64,000 nucleotides of DNA, taken from Campylobacter concisus (GTDB lineage: Bacteria; Campylobacterota; Campylobacteria; Campylobacterales; Campylobacteraceae). A model generated the notes under the pieces. That model was given only the letters and a program-made list of their open reading frames with translations. It ran no database searches and had not been told where the DNA came from. Position 1 is the first letter of the stretch, and every line of letters begins with the position of its first letter. The stretch covers positions 1,054,001 through 1,118,000 of the forward strand of contig NZ_CP049272.1 in assembly GCF_003048775.2 (NCBI RefSeq), given 5' to 3'. Positions 18,740 to 28,960 of the stretch are shown here, piece after piece. A program made the translations under genes and the position numbers.

Positions 18740-20456
18740 CTTTGGCTTAAAAGATGTACTAAAACGATTTGGCCCATATTTTAAAGACTACATCCCACAC
18801 TTCATCCTAGCCTTCATCGGCATGGGGCTTGCAAGTGGTGGAACAGCAGTCAGTGCGTATCTGGTGGAGCCAGTATTAAATAAAATTTTCGTTGAAAAAA
18901 ACGAAACATTGCTTTATTTGTTGCCATGTGCGATTATTGCCATTTATGTGTTAAAAAATATAGGTACATTTATGCAGGCTTATTTTACGGCATATATCGG
19001 CCAAGATACGATTAGAAGATTTCGTGAAAAGATGGTCGAAAATTTACTAAATTTGGACATGAAATTTTTTAATGATTTTAGAACAGGCGAGCTAATAAGC
19101 AGAACCACGAACGACATAGAGCGCATAAGATCTATTGTTTCAAGTTTCATACCTGAGCTTATTAGAGAGCTTGTAACTATCATAGGCCTGCTTTGTGTAG
19201 TCATATATCAAAGCCCTAAATTGGCGTTTTTTGCACTTGTGGTCATGCCAGTAGCCATTTATCCGATCTCGCGCCTTGCAAAGAAGATGAAAAAAATTTC
19301 AAAGCAGTCGCAAGAAAAGACATCCGATATCACTTCAGCCTTGAGTGAAATTTTTACAAATATCGAGATCATCAAGGCAAATAATGCCCAAAAATACGAG
19401 CATTCACGTTTTGTTGAAGAAAATAACAAATTTTTCAAGCTAAATCTTAAAACCGTAAAAATTGAGCAATTAGTAAGTCCACTAATGGAAACAATTGGCT
19501 CAATAGGCGTGGCAGCTGTCATCATAATAGGAGGCAAAGACGTCATCGACGGAAATATAAACATGGGTGCTTTCTTTTCATTTTTAACTGCGCTTTTCAT
19601 GCTCTACACTCCACTAAAACGTATCGTAAATATATACAACAAAATGCAAGACGCCATCGCCGCGAGCGAGAGAACCTTTTTCTTGATGGATAAAGTAAGT
19701 GAAATAAAAGATGGCGAAAAAGAGCTAAGTGAAGAGATAAATTTGATTAAATTTAATGATGTCCGCCTAAGCTACGGTGACAAAGAGGTTTTAAAAGGGA
19801 TAAATTTAGAGGCTCGTAAGTCAGAATTTATAGCCCTTGTTGGCTCAAGTGGTGGCGGAAAAACCTCGCTCATGAATCTGCTCATGAGATTTTACGACGT
19901 AAATAGCGGAGAAATTTTAATAAATGAAACAAATTTAAAAGATATCAAAATCCACTCACTTCGCCAAAATATCGGCCTTGTAACACAGCGTGTCTATATC
20001 TTTAACGACACGATCACTAAAAACGTGGCTTACGGCAGAGAATTTAACGAAGATGCCGTGATAAATGCGCTAAAGATGGCAAATGCTTATGAGTTTGTAA
20101 GCAAACTAGATGATGGTATCCACTCTATCTTAAATGAATTTGGCACAAACCTTTCAGGCGGTCAAAGACAACGCATCGCAATAGCAAGAGCGCTTTATCA
20201 AAACCCGCAAATTCTCATCTTTGACGAGGCCACTTCAGCACTTGATAATGAGAGTGAAAAAGAGATCACAAAAGCCATAAACAACCTAAGAAGCAAGAAG
20301 ATCATCTTTGTCATCGCTCACCGTTTAAGCACGGTTGAAAGCGCTGATAAAATTGCGGTTTTAAGCAACGGAAGGATAGTTGATACTGGAAGTGACGAAG
20401 AGCTTAGTAAGAGAAATGAAATTTATGCAAAACTTAAAGGCAAAGCCTTAGTTTAA
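18732..20456 (+). CDS. msbA: Lipid A export ABC transporter MsbA-type
   Basis: A 574-residue half-transporter with a six-helix membrane domain (about 1-320) and an ATPase domain. The ATPase motifs are Walker [10 protein letters not shown], signature [15 protein letters not shown], Walker [13 protein letters not shown] and the switch His in AHRLSTV. The synteny with murJ-cysS-pyrD and the architecture support lipid A-core export. I start it at the ATG at 18732 ([10 protein letters not shown]), inside the cysS stop, not at the upstream in-frame codon at 18708, because GGGAGAAA precedes 18732. Confidence 0.9.
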   Translation: MNNFGLKDVLKRFGPYFKDYIPHFILAFIGMGLASGGTAVSAYLVEPVLNKIFVEKNETLLYLLPCAIIAIYVLKNIGTFMQAYFTAYIGQDTIRRFREKMVENLLNLDMKFFNDFRTGELISRTTNDIERIRSIVSSFIPELIRELVTIIGLLCVVIYQSPKLAFFALVVMPVAIYPISRLAKKMKKISKQSQEKTSDITSALSEIFTNIEIIKANNAQKYEHSRFVEENNKFFKLNLKTVKIEQLVSPLMETIGSIGVAAVIIIGGKDVIDGNINMGAFFSFLTALFMLYTPLKRIVNIYNKMQDAIAASERTFFLMDKVSEIKDGEKELSEEINLIKFNDVRLSYGDKEVLKGINLEARKSEFIALVGSSGGGKTSLMNLLMRFYDVNSGEILINETNLKDIKIHSLRQNIGLVTQRVYIFNDTITKNVAYGREFNEDAVINALKMANAYEFVSKLDDGIHSILNEFGTNLSGGQRQRIAIARALYQNPQILIFDEATSALDNESEKEITKAINNLRSKKIIFVIAHRLSTVESADKIAVLSNGRIVDTGSDEELSKRNEIYAKLKGKALV

Positions 20457-20509
20457 GGCGATTTTTGCTAAGATTTGCACAAATTTTTAGGCATTTTAAA
20501 GAGGTTAAA

Positions 20510-21583
20510 ATGAGCTTAAACTACGAAACTTTAAAATCTATATTTTTTAAATTTGATCCTGAAACTGCCCACAAAATCGCAGAACTTGCAATGATCGGAG
20601 CAAATAAAATTTTTCCAGGATCATTAAGCTTTGTAGCAAACAAGTGCGTGGTAGACGACAATGCACTAAAACAAAATTTATTCTCAAGCACTTATCACAA
20701 TCCAGTTGGCATAGCTGGGGGCTTTGATAAAAATGCCACAATGTTTGAAGCACTCACGGCTCTTGGCTTTGGGTATTTAGAATTTGGCACATTTACTCCA
20801 AAACCTCAACCTGGCAACGACAAACCAAGACTTTTTAGGCTCGTAGACGAAGAGAGCATCCAAAATGCGATGGGCTTTAACAACGATGGTTGCGAGGCTA
20901 TTAAAAATAGAGTCAAAAAACTTTATCCTTATACTTTACCTATCTGGGCAAACATCGGTAAAAATAAGGTCACACCAAACGAAGATGCAATAAAAGACTA
21001 TGAAATTTTAGTAAGAGAATTTAGCGAAATTTGCGACACCTTTGTCATAAACGTCTCATCGCCAAACACGCCAAATTTAAGAGCCTTGCAAGATGAGAGC
21101 TTCATAAAAGAGCTTTTTAGCGTCATTTTACCACTTACTAAAAAACCAATCATCTTTAAAATAGCTCCTGATATGAGCCACGAAGATGCGATCAAACTTT
21201 GTAGCTGCGCGATAGAAAACGGCGCTAGTGGCGTGCTTGTCTCAAATACAAGCGTTGATTACTCGCTCTCTCACTCGTCAAATTTAAAAGATTTTGGCGG
21301 ACTAAGTGGTAAGGTGATCGCTCAAAAGTCAAAAGAGATATTTAAAGCCGTGGCAGACGAGCTTTATGGCAAGACGACACTTATCGCATGTGGCGGCATA
21401 GATAGCGGTGCAGAGGCATATGAGCGCATAAAAATGGGAGCAAATCTAGTGCAAATTTTTACAAGCTTTATCTTTAAAGGTCCGATGGTCGCAAGAGATA
21501 TAAATTTAGAAATTTTAGAGCTTTTAAAGCGAGACGGCTTTGCCTCTATTAGCGAAGCAGTCGGCATAGATGTTAAAAAATAA
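20510..21583 (+). CDS. pyrD: Dihydroorotate dehydrogenase (quinone), class 2
   Basis: A 357-residue FMN enzyme of pyrimidine synthesis that reduces quinone. The short N-terminal amphipathic helix for membrane association is present, followed by NPVGIAGGFDKNA and LEFGTFTPKPQPGN. Class 2 identity is shown by the catalytic Ser in NVSSPNTPNLR rather than Cys, and by the FMN-phosphate motif IACGGIDSGAEAYERIKMGANLVQIFTSF (shown in pieces). AAAGAGG six bases before the ATG at 20510 decides the start over an upstream in-frame ATG. Confidence 0.95.
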   Translation: MSLNYETLKSIFFKFDPETAHKIAELAMIGANKIFPGSLSFVANKCVVDDNALKQNLFSSTYHNPVGIAGGFDKNATMFEALTALGFGYLEFGTFTPKPQPGNDKPRLFRLVDEESIQNAMGFNNDGCEAIKNRVKKLYPYTLPIWANIGKNKVTPNEDAIKDYEILVREFSEICDTFVINVSSPNTPNLRALQDESFIKELFSVILPLTKKPIIFKIAPDMSHEDAIKLCSCAIENGASGVLVSNTSVDYSLSHSSNLKDFGGLSGKVIAQKSKEIFKAVADELYGKTTLIACGGIDSGAEAYERIKMGANLVQIFTSFIFKGPMVARDINLEILELLKRDGFASISEAVGIDVKK

Positions 21584-21594
21584 AAGGCAAAAGA

Positions 21595-22836
21595 TTGATA
21601 AAATTTAATAAAACAAAACTAGAAAACGGACTTGAAATTTATCACATACCAGTAAATCCGGACTCAAAAGTGATAAGCGTCGATGTCTTTTATAAAGTTG
21701 GTTCAAGAAACGAAGTGATGGGCAAAAGTGGCATCGCTCACATGCTCGAGCATCTAAATTTCAAATCAACCAAAAATTTACGAGCTGGGGAGTTTGATGA
21801 GATCGTAAAAGGCTTTGGCGGCGTAAATAACGCAAGTACAGGCTTTGACTACACCCACTACTTTATAAAAGCTTCAAATGAAAATTTAGATAAAACGCTT
21901 GGGCTTTTTGCTGAGCTTATGAAAAATTTAAGCCTAAAAGACAAAGAATTTCAGCCAGAGCGAGACGTCGTGCATGAAGAGCGTAGGTGGCGAACAGACA
22001 ACAACCCTATGGGTTATCTATATTTTAGGCTCTACAACCACGCATTTATCTACCACCCATACCACTGGACGCCAATAGGCTTTATAAAAGATATCGAAAA
22101 CTGGAAGATCGCTGACATAAAAGAATTTCACGCCACATACTATCAGCCCAAAAATGCGATTTTGATGATAAGTGGCGACATCGGCAAGGATGAGGCATTT
22201 AAACTGGCTAAGAAAAATTTTAGCGATATAAAAAACAAAAGAGCCATCCCAAAATCTCACTGTAAAGAACCTGAACAAGACGGCGCAAGAAGAGCTATCA
22301 TCTATAAAGATAGCCAAACACAAATGCTAGCGATCGCTTATAAAATCCCAAATTTTAAACACGCTGATCAAGTAGGGCTAAATGCGATCAGTGAATATCT
22401 AGCCACTGGCAAAAGCTCTATTTTACAGCAACGTCTAATCGATGAGCTAATGCTCGTAAATCAAATTTATGCTTATAATATGAGCTGTGTTGATGAAAAT
22501 TTATTTATATTTTTAGCAGTTTGCAACCCAGATGTCGAAGCAAACGTGGTTGAGGCTGAAATTTTAAAGATCATAGATGATTTAAAAAATAAACCAATCG
22601 ACAAAGATGATGTTTTAAGAGTTAAAAATTTGATAAAAACTGATTTTATTTACTCATTTGAGAGTGCAAGCAAGGTTGCAAATTTATATGGTTCATACCT
22701 TGCTAGAGGCGACATAAAGCCACTTTATGAGCTTGAAAAAAATATCGATAAGATAGATGCCAAGCTTTTAAAAGAGATAGCAAATAGATATTTTAATGAA
22801 AAAACCAGCACAACAATAATATTAAAAAAGGAATAA
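21595..22836 (+). CDS. M16 family zinc metallopeptidase
   Basis: A 413-residue pitrilysin/processing-peptidase-like protein. The inverted zinc motif HxxEH reads [12 protein letters not shown], with the distal Glu in the VHEERRWR helix about 75 residues later. There is no signal peptide, so it looks cytoplasmic or non-classically exported. The start is a TTG with AAAGGCAAAAGA upstream; no ATG fits the family N-terminus ([17 protein letters not shown]). It lies 11 bases after pyrD and two bases before dapA, as in C. jejuni. Natural substrate unknown. Confidence 0.9.
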   Translation: MIKFNKTKLENGLEIYHIPVNPDSKVISVDVFYKVGSRNEVMGKSGIAHMLEHLNFKSTKNLRAGEFDEIVKGFGGVNNASTGFDYTHYFIKASNENLDKTLGLFAELMKNLSLKDKEFQPERDVVHEERRWRTDNNPMGYLYFRLYNHAFIYHPYHWTPIGFIKDIENWKIADIKEFHATYYQPKNAILMISGDIGKDEAFKLAKKNFSDIKNKRAIPKSHCKEPEQDGARRAIIYKDSQTQMLAIAYKIPNFKHADQVGLNAISEYLATGKSSILQQRLIDELMLVNQIYAYNMSCVDENLFIFLAVCNPDVEANVVEAEILKIIDDLKNKPIDKDDVLRVKNLIKTDFIYSFESASKVANLYGSYLARGDIKPLYELEKNIDKIDAKLLKEIANRYFNEKTSTTIILKKE

Positions 22837-22838
22837 AC

Positions 22839-23732
22839 GTGGAAAATTCGCTTCAAGGTGCGATGACCGCACTCATTACGCCATTTAAAAATCAAAAAGT
22901 AGATGAAGTCAGTTTTGAAAAGCTAATAAAAAGACAGATAAAACACGGCATAGATGTCGTTGTACCAGTTGGAACTACTGGCGAGAGTGCAACACTGACG
23001 CATGATGAGCATAGAATTTGTATCGAAATAGCCGTAGATGCGTGTAAAGGTACAAATGTAAAAGTACTAGCTGGTGCTGGTAGTAACGCGACTCACGAAG
23101 CTATTGGTATCGCTAAATTTGCTCAAGCTCATGGCGCTGATGGCATCCTTTCAGTTGCACCTTATTACAACAAACCAACACAAGAAGGGCTTTACGAGCA
23201 CTACAAAGCCATTGCAAATAGCATTGAAATCCCTGTGCTTCTTTATAATGTTCCAGGCAGAGTTGGCGTGGATATCTTGCCAGCGACTGTTTTTAGGCTT
23301 TTTAAAGAGTGTAAAAATATCTACGGTATTAAAGAGGCTACAGGCAGCATAGATAGATGCGTAGATTTACTAGCTCACGAGCCAAATTTAGTAGTCATTA
23401 GCGGCGAAGATGCGATCAACTATCCTATCATATCAAATGGTGGCAAAGGCGTTATCTCGGTTACTGCAAACCTCTTGCCAGATCAAATTTCACAGCTTAC
23501 GCACCTTGCGATGAACGAAGAGTACAAAAAAGCAAAACTAATAAACGATAATCTATATACTATAAATAAAACGCTCTTTTGCGAAAGCAATCCGATACCG
23601 ATCAAAGCGGCGATGTATCTAGCTGGACTCATCGACTCTTTGGAGTACCGCTTGCCACTTTGCAAACCAAGTAAAGAAAATTTTAAAAAGATAGAAGAAG
23701 TAATAAAAAATTACGAAATAAAGGGTTTTTAA
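22839..23732 (+). CDS. dapA: 4-hydroxy-tetrahydrodipicolinate synthase
   Basis: A 297-residue class I aldolase that condenses pyruvate with aspartate semialdehyde, the first step toward lysine and diaminopimelate. The Schiff-base Lys is in YGIKEATGS, the catalytic Tyr in [10 protein letters not shown], and the GTTGES loop binds pyruvate. The start is GTG ([15 protein letters not shown]). The stop codon and the next start share one base, so the following reductase is translationally coupled. Confidence 0.96.
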   Translation: MENSLQGAMTALITPFKNQKVDEVSFEKLIKRQIKHGIDVVVPVGTTGESATLTHDEHRICIEIAVDACKGTNVKVLAGAGSNATHEAIGIAKFAQAHGADGILSVAPYYNKPTQEGLYEHYKAIANSIEIPVLLYNVPGRVGVDILPATVFRLFKECKNIYGIKEATGSIDRCVDLLAHEPNLVVISGEDAINYPIISNGGKGVISVTANLLPDQISQLTHLAMNEEYKKAKLINDNLYTINKTLFCESNPIPIKAAMYLAGLIDSLEYRLPLCKPSKENFKKIEEVIKNYEIKGF

Positions 23733-24520
23733 TGAAGGACACACTAAACGAATTTAAAGGTAAAACGCTAGTTATCAGCGGTGGCACTAGAGGCATTGGT
23801 AGAGCCATAGTTGAAGAATTTGCAAAAGCTGGCGTAAACATAGCATTTACCTACAACTCAAACGAAGAGCTTGCAAAAGAGCAGGCAAAAGAACTTGAGG
23901 CTACTTATAAGATAAAAGCCAGAGCTTACGCGCTAAATATTCTCGAACCAGAGACTTACAAAGAGCTATTTTTAAAGATAGACGAGGATTTTGATAGGAT
24001 TGATTTTTTCATCTCAAATGCTATCATCTCAGGTCGCGCAGTAGCTGGTGGATACACTAAATTTATGAAGCTAAAACCAAGAGGCATAAACAATATCTTT
24101 ACAGCAACCGTAAATGCCTTTGTCGTAGGCACCCAAGAAGCTGCAAAACGCATGGAAAAAGTTGGCGGTGGTAGCATCATTAGCCTATCATCTACTGGAA
24201 ATTTAGTCTATATCGAAAACTACGCAGGTCACGGCACAGCAAAAGCAGCCGTTGAAGCCATGGCAAGATACGCTGCGACCGAGCTTGGAGAGAAAAATAT
24301 CCGCGTAAACGTCGTAAGTGGCGGTCCTATCGAGACAGACGCACTAAGGGCCTTTACCAACTACGAAGAAGTACGCGACATGACGGCAAAGCTTAGCCCA
24401 CTAAACCGCATGGGACAGCCTGCTGATCTAGCTGGAGCATGTCTATTTTTATGCTCATCTAAGGCTAGCTGGGTGACTGGGCATACATTTATAATAGATG
24501 GTGGCACGACTTTTAAATGA
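23732..24520 (+). CDS. fabL: Enoyl-ACP reductase of the FabL type (SDR family)
   Basis: A 262-residue short-chain dehydrogenase. The Rossmann motif is SGGTRGIGRAI. The usual SDR YxxxK is absent: a His occupies that Tyr position, and YAGHGTAK instead gives Tyr-N6-Lys, the spacing used by enoyl-ACP reductases. The region YIENY...GTAKAAVEAMARY and VSGGPIETDALRAF closely resembles the FabL of Bacillus subtilis as I remember it, so the last step of fatty-acid elongation is the best call. It is coupled to dapA and followed by pgsA, a phospholipid gene, which fits a lipid role. Confidence 0.78.
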   Translation: MKDTLNEFKGKTLVISGGTRGIGRAIVEEFAKAGVNIAFTYNSNEELAKEQAKELEATYKIKARAYALNILEPETYKELFLKIDEDFDRIDFFISNAIISGRAVAGGYTKFMKLKPRGINNIFTATVNAFVVGTQEAAKRMEKVGGGSIISLSSTGNLVYIENYAGHGTAKAAVEAMARYAATELGEKNIRVNVVSGGPIETDALRAFTNYEEVRDMTAKLSPLNRMGQPADLAGACLFLCSSKASWVTGHTFIIDGGTTFK

Positions 24521-24553
24521 GAATAGTGAAATTTTAAGCATAAAGGCATATTT

Positions 24554-25099
24554 GTGAGTTTAAATTTACCAAACGCATTGGCATTTTTTAGGATACTACT
24601 GGCTCCACTTATGTTTTTTATGCTCGTAAATGCGCCAGGAATTTTTACACAAATTCACATAAGCTGGATAAATTACTTCGCAGCTCTTATTTTTGTGATC
24701 GCCTCGGTGACTGACTTTTTTGACGGCTACATCGCAAGAAGCTGGGATCAAAAGACCAAGCTTGGCGCTATCCTTGACCCGCTAGCTGATAAGATGCTGA
24801 TATTGGCTGCATTTTTAGGTCTTATGATGCTTAGTAGAGCGAGCGCTTGGGCTGTTTATCTAATCTTGGTAAGAGAATTTTTTATAACTGGCTTTCGTGT
24901 CGTGATGGCAAGTGACGGCGTCGAAGTCGCTGCATCAATGGCCGGCAAGGTAAAGACCGTTTCACAGATGTTTGCGGTTGGATTTTTACTGATGAGCTGG
25001 CCTGGTGGCGAACTTTTGCTCTGGATATCTGTTGCGCTTACGCTTTATTCTGGGTTTGAATATATCTTTGCCTATATAAAGGCGATGAAAAAGAGCTAA
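24554..25099 (+). CDS. pgsA: CDP-diacylglycerol-glycerol-3-phosphate 3-phosphatidyltransferase
   Basis: A 181-residue integral membrane enzyme that makes phosphatidylglycerophosphate. The CDP-alcohol phosphatidyltransferase motif D-G-x2-A-R-x8-G-x3-D-x3-D is intact: FDGYIARSWDQ then GAILDPLADK. There are four to five predicted membrane helices. The start is GTG (SLNLPNALAFFRI), matching the usual N-terminus NIPNxLTxxRI. It follows the FabL-type gene with a 33-base gap. Confidence 0.94.
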   Translation: MSLNLPNALAFFRILLAPLMFFMLVNAPGIFTQIHISWINYFAALIFVIASVTDFFDGYIARSWDQKTKLGAILDPLADKMLILAAFLGLMMLSRASAWAVYLILVREFFITGFRVVMASDGVEVAASMAGKVKTVSQMFAVGFLLMSWPGGELLLWISVALTLYSGFEYIFAYIKAMKKS

Positions 25100-25296
25100 A
25101 ATTTCTTTCGTTCGTGAGGCCCAAAGTTTTTACTTGCAAAATTTATATAAACAATAAAAACTTCATTTTCTAAATAAGTAAAATTAAGTTAAAAATTTCT
25201 CCTAGCTAAAAGAAATTTTTAGCTAAATGCCGTTTGAGAGTAAATTTATAAACTTTGGCTAAAATCTCATCAATTTTTTTCAAAAAAAGGTAAGTT

Positions 25297-26406
25297 TTGA
25301 AAGGCATTCTCTTCACGCTAGCCCTGCTTTGCATCGGGCTTTATGCGTATTCGTTTTATTTTTTAGTGACCGTTTTAGCCATTAGTTTTCTCATATTTTT
25401 TCACGAGCTTGGCCACTTTTTGGCAGCAAGAACACTTAGTGTAAAGATAAACACCTTTAGTATTGGATTTGGCGAGAAAATTTACACCAAAAACGTTGGC
25501 GGCACCGACTACTGCCTAAGCGCGATCCCACTTGGTGGATACGTACAGCTAAAAGGTCAAGACGACACCGACCCAAAGACCAAAAACTACGACGTGGACA
25601 GCTACAACGTGCTAAGCCCTATAAAGCGAATTTACATCCTCTTTGCAGGGCCATTTTTTAACTTTATCTTGGCATTTTTAATATACATTTTACTTGGATT
25701 TATCGGTGTTGAAAAACGTGCGCCAATAGTTGGATATATAGTTGAAGGTTCAGCAGCCGCGAGCGCTGGCATAGCAATAAACGATAAAATTTTAGAGATA
25801 AATGGCGTAAAAATAACCGAGTGGGAAGAGATCAGCAAAAATGTAAAACTTGAGCCAAGCACCATTTTGATAGATAGAAACGGCTCAATTTTAAGCATAA
25901 ATTTAACACCAAAGATAGGCGAGACGATAAATTTATTTAATGAAAAGATGCAGCAACCACTAATCGGCATTAAGTCAAACGGCGAAGTGATAAAAATTTA
26001 TCACACAGGTCTTGGCAGCCTAAAATTTGCCTTTGGCGAGACTATCGAGGCTTCAAAACTCATCTTTAAAAGCGTTACTAAGATAGTCAGTGGAGCCGTG
26101 CCACTAAAAGAGGTTGGCGGTATCGTGCAGATTGCCGATGTCACCTCAAAGGCCGCTCAGATCAGCCTTAGCGTGCTACTTCTCATCACTGCGCTCATCT
26201 CTGTGAATTTAGGTGTTTTCAATTTATTCCCCATCCCAGCACTTGACGGCGGACACATACTTTTTAACCTATATGAGCTAGTTTTTAGACGCGAGGTAAA
26301 TGAGCGGGTGCTAGTCATACTCACCTACTGCGGCTGGGTGCTACTGCTTTGTATAATGGTGCTTGCGACCTTTAATGATATCAGGAAACTAATCGGAGGT
26401 TTATGA
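25297..26406 (+). CDS. rseP: RIP metalloprotease RseP (site-2 protease family)
   Basis: A 369-residue intramembrane zinc protease. The first catalytic motif is IFFHELGHFLAAR, the second zinc ligand is in FPIPALDGGHILF near the C-terminus, and a PDZ domain (about residues 145-210, GSAAASAGIAINDKILEINGVKI) lies between. There are four membrane helices. The start is TTG at 25297 with AAAAAAGGTAAG upstream. It overlaps the next gene by four bases. In other bacteria RseP cleaves anti-sigma factors and signal peptide remnants; the Campylobacter substrate is not evident here. Confidence 0.93.
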   Translation: MKGILFTLALLCIGLYAYSFYFLVTVLAISFLIFFHELGHFLAARTLSVKINTFSIGFGEKIYTKNVGGTDYCLSAIPLGGYVQLKGQDDTDPKTKNYDVDSYNVLSPIKRIYILFAGPFFNFILAFLIYILLGFIGVEKRAPIVGYIVEGSAAASAGIAINDKILEINGVKITEWEEISKNVKLEPSTILIDRNGSILSINLTPKIGETINLFNEKMQQPLIGIKSNGEVIKIYHTGLGSLKFAFGETIEASKLIFKSVTKIVSGAVPLKEVGGIVQIADVTSKAAQISLSVLLLITALISVNLGVFNLFPIPALDGGHILFNLYELVFRREVNERVLVILTYCGWVLLLCIMVLATFNDIRKLIGGL

Positions 26407-27041
26407 TGATAGTTTTAAAAGATCTACTTGAAAAGATAGAAAATTTAAGCAAAGACGTGACGCTAATCGCCGTTAGCAAAAATGTGACATGCAATGAAGT
26501 AAGGGAGCTTTACGCACAAGGGCAAAGAAATTTTGGCGAAAACAGAGTCCAAGAGCTAGCCAAAAAAGAGCTAGAACTGCAAAATTTTACTGATATAAAA
26601 TGGCATATGATCGGTCGCTTGCAAAATAACAAAATAAATCAAATGATAAGTCTAAAGCCCACACTATGGCAAAGCTGCGATAGCTTTGAAAGGGCTGTAG
26701 AGGTCGATAAAAGACTCGATTACAAGCTCGATACTCTGCTTCAAATAAATTCGGCTGATGAAGACACAAAGCAAGGTGTAAGCGTAGCAAATGCGGTAGA
26801 AATTTATGAGCGTATCCAAAGCGAGTGCAAAAATATCAATCTAAAAGGTGTGATGAGTATCGGAGCACATGTGGATGAGCCAAAAGAGATTCAAAAAAGC
26901 TTTGAGCTAACTTATAAAATTTTTGATAGCCTAAAGCCAAAAGGTGCAACTATCTGCTCGATGGGCATGAGTAGTGACTTCGAACTAGCGATAAAATGCG
27001 GCTCAAATATGATTCGCCTTGGCACTATGCTTTATTTATAA
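26403..27041 (+). CDS. YggS/PLPBP family pyridoxal phosphate homeostasis protein
   Basis: A 212-residue single-domain TIM-barrel protein that binds PLP but has no known enzymatic activity; it buffers PLP supply. The PLP lysine is in LIAVSKNVT, and NFGENRVQE, KWHMIGRLQNNK, SMGMSSDFELAI and IRLGTMLY are family signatures. The ATG overlaps the rseP stop. A second ATG one codon later leaves the exact start open. Confidence 0.93.
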   Translation: MMIVLKDLLEKIENLSKDVTLIAVSKNVTCNEVRELYAQGQRNFGENRVQELAKKELELQNFTDIKWHMIGRLQNNKINQMISLKPTLWQSCDSFERAVEVDKRLDYKLDTLLQINSADEDTKQGVSVANAVEIYERIQSECKNINLKGVMSIGAHVDEPKEIQKSFELTYKIFDSLKPKGATICSMGMSSDFELAIKCGSNMIRLGTMLYL

Positions 27042-27099
27042 TTTTATCGCTTTTGCCTGATTTGCCTCTACTGCTGGGACTCGATAAATTTTTACTAAA

Positions 27100-27669
27100 T
27101 TAATATTTAGCGTCAGCCAAAACTAGAGCAAAAAGTACTTTTACACCAACTTTTTCTAGAGTATTTTTAGCCTCAAGTATCGTTGTGCCAGTGGTTACGA
27201 TATCATCTACTAAAATAACTGGCGCAGTGATCTTTTTTAGGATTTTAAAATTTCTTGGGTTATTTTGTCTAAATTGCAAATCCTTACCACTATAGCTGAT
27301 CTTACTGATTGCATGCAGCGCATGAAATATGGGCTTTAGATTTTTAGCCCTTAGTGCATTTGCCAAAATAGCCGTGTGCGAGTAGCCAAAATGAACTCTA
27401 TCATCTATTGGCAAAGCATAGACTTGCTCTGGAAAGCTAAAGCTTTTAGCAAATTTATTAAATGCAAATTTGGCTAAGTTTTTATATATAAAATATCCGT
27501 GCATTTGGTGCTTGGAGTGGATGAGTTCTTTTATTTCAGAGTAGCCGTAAAAGCTATAAATTTTAAAGCCCTCTAGTTCTCTTACTATCGGGCTTGGCTC
27601 GCTTAAAATTTGTGAGCAAATTTTACAAAACGTATTTAATGTAAAGCTCTTGCAAAACGCACAAAACAT
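27100..27669 (-). CDS. ComF-family phosphoribosyltransferase-like protein
   Basis: A 189-residue protein with an N-terminal Cys pair region (FCAFCKSFTLNTFCKICSQ), a zinc-ribbon-like pattern, and a C-terminal phosphoribosyltransferase motif VILVDDIVTTGTTI. This layout is that of ComF/GntX proteins, which take part in DNA uptake in some bacteria. It begins at the stop codon of the upstream lipoprotein gene (one-base overlap). A role in natural transformation is plausible for Campylobacter but is inference. Confidence 0.85.
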   Translation of the reverse strand: MFCAFCKSFTLNTFCKICSQILSEPSPIVRELEGFKIYSFYGYSEIKELIHSKHQMHGYFIYKNLAKFAFNKFAKSFSFPEQVYALPIDDRVHFGYSHTAILANALRAKNLKPIFHALHAISKISYSGKDLQFRQNNPRNFKILKKITAPVILVDDIVTTGTTILEAKNTLEKVGVKVLFALVLADAKY

Positions 27670-28226
27670 TAGCTATTTAAAATAGCAATTGCAGTGCGTT
27701 TGATAGCATCATTTATTATTTCAGTCAAAAATGATTTAAATGCTCCACCTGTGGGAATTAACTCAAATTTGGTTTGATTATTTGAAATATTTTTAACAAT
27801 GCTTTGATCGCCTTTTTGGATCTTAAGTGTAATCTTAATATTACCTTTTGTATTATCAGTACCATATCCGCTCATATTTGCTTCAAACTCGTTGATAAAA
27901 ATTTCAACCACGACGCCACCCATGCCATTCACATTTGCACCGCGCGCCATAAGCTCTTTTTTGAGCGAATCACTAAAATAAGTAGCAAGATCGTTTTGGA
28001 GCACGACATATTCTTTTACTGTTCCTTTGCTATCAGTAATCGTAGCAATGGTACTTTTGTTTTTGCGGTTGTCATGCACTGCACTTATATAGGCCTCAAA
28101 GCCGCTATTTTGGTGGTTCGCAGCAGCCTTATATGGATCAAATGCGACAACACTTTGACTTGGTGCACAACCAGTTAAAAATAAAACAAAAAGTCCAAAA
28201 ATAGCTAAAAATTTAAATTTATTCAT
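27669..28226 (-). CDS. YajG-like lipoprotein
   Basis: A 185-residue lipoprotein with signal peptide and lipobox LFLTGC at Cys20. The mature part has ISAVHDNRKNKSTIATI and LKKELMARGANV, which resemble the YajG lipoprotein pattern (conserved 'D-x-R' and 'L-x-x-x-L-x-x-x-G'). It would be anchored to the outer membrane with a periplasmic domain. It is preceded by another lipoprotein gene of similar C-terminal design, so the two may work together. Function unknown. Confidence 0.8.
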   Translation of the reverse strand: MNKFKFLAIFGLFVLFLTGCAPSQSVVAFDPYKAAANHQNSGFEAYISAVHDNRKNKSTIATITDSKGTVKEYVVLQNDLATYFSDSLKKELMARGANVNGMGGVVVEIFINEFEANMSGYGTDNTKGNIKITLKIQKGDQSIVKNISNNQTKFELIPTGGAFKSFLTEIINDAIKRTAIAILNS

Positions 28227-28237
28227 CGTTTTTCCTT

Positions 28238-28960
28238 TTAAAGTTTAGTGATCTCATCGGCTACTTTTATCGCAGCTTGCTTAACTAAAAGTGCGATAAA
28301 AAAGTCAAACTGACTAGACTCTGAAGCCTCTAGCTTCTCCACATGGTGCCTAGTCGAGATAGGTAAAGTTTTTTTGAAATTTATATTTGAAAGCACAAGA
28401 AGACCTTTTAGATGTCCATTTAAAATTTCTGAACTTCCCGAATAGCTTCCCCTAAGCTCGTCAAATCTAAAATCAAGCCTGTATGTATAAGGCGATGTTT
28501 GAGTATCGACAACAACGATCCCGCGAGAATTTAACTCACGTTGCAAAAACATGTAAAAAAGCACTTCAAGGCGCGGATTTGAGTTAAAAACTGCACTGTT
28601 TCCTTCGATACCTGTGTAATATATCGATCTAGCGCTATTTCTAGCATCGACAATCCTGTGAAAATAAACTTTTTTTAGCCCAACATTAGTATCGATCATG
28701 TTTTTTTCCAAGCAGCAGTTTATTGCTACATCACTTTTATATTTGACACCATTTATAAAAAGACCATCACCCCTGCCTTTACAAGCACTGCAATCAGCCG
28801 GTATCCTCATAACCTCTTCAAAATACATCTTATCTTCGCTGTTTATGCTCGCACTTTGCACGCCATCTATTCCTTCACATGATAGACAAAGGCTAGCTTT
28901 AGCCACACAGCCAGTTAGAAAGATAGCTGCAAAAACTGCCAGTAATGTCATTCTTAGCAT
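28238..28960 (-). CDS. Cysteine-rich lipoprotein, YajG-like C-terminal half
   Basis: A 240-residue predicted lipoprotein (lipobox FLTGC). After the lipid Cys, the N-terminal part carries six more cysteines, including SLCLSC, DCSACKGRG and NCC, which could form disulfides or bind metal. The C-terminal half (LQRELNSRGIVVVDTQ... LRGSYSGSSEILNGHLKGLLVLS) resembles the neighbouring YajG-like lipoprotein. It overlaps the tautomerase gene by seven bases. I do not recognise a known function. Confidence 0.78.
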   Translation of the reverse strand: MLRMTLLAVFAAIFLTGCVAKASLCLSCEGIDGVQSASINSEDKMYFEEVMRIPADCSACKGRGDGLFINGVKYKSDVAINCCLEKNMIDTNVGLKKVYFHRIVDARNSARSIYYTGIEGNSAVFNSNPRLEVLFYMFLQRELNSRGIVVVDTQTSPYTYRLDFRFDELRGSYSGSSEILNGHLKGLLVLSNINFKKTLPISTRHHVEKLEASESSQFDFFIALLVKQAAIKVADEITKL

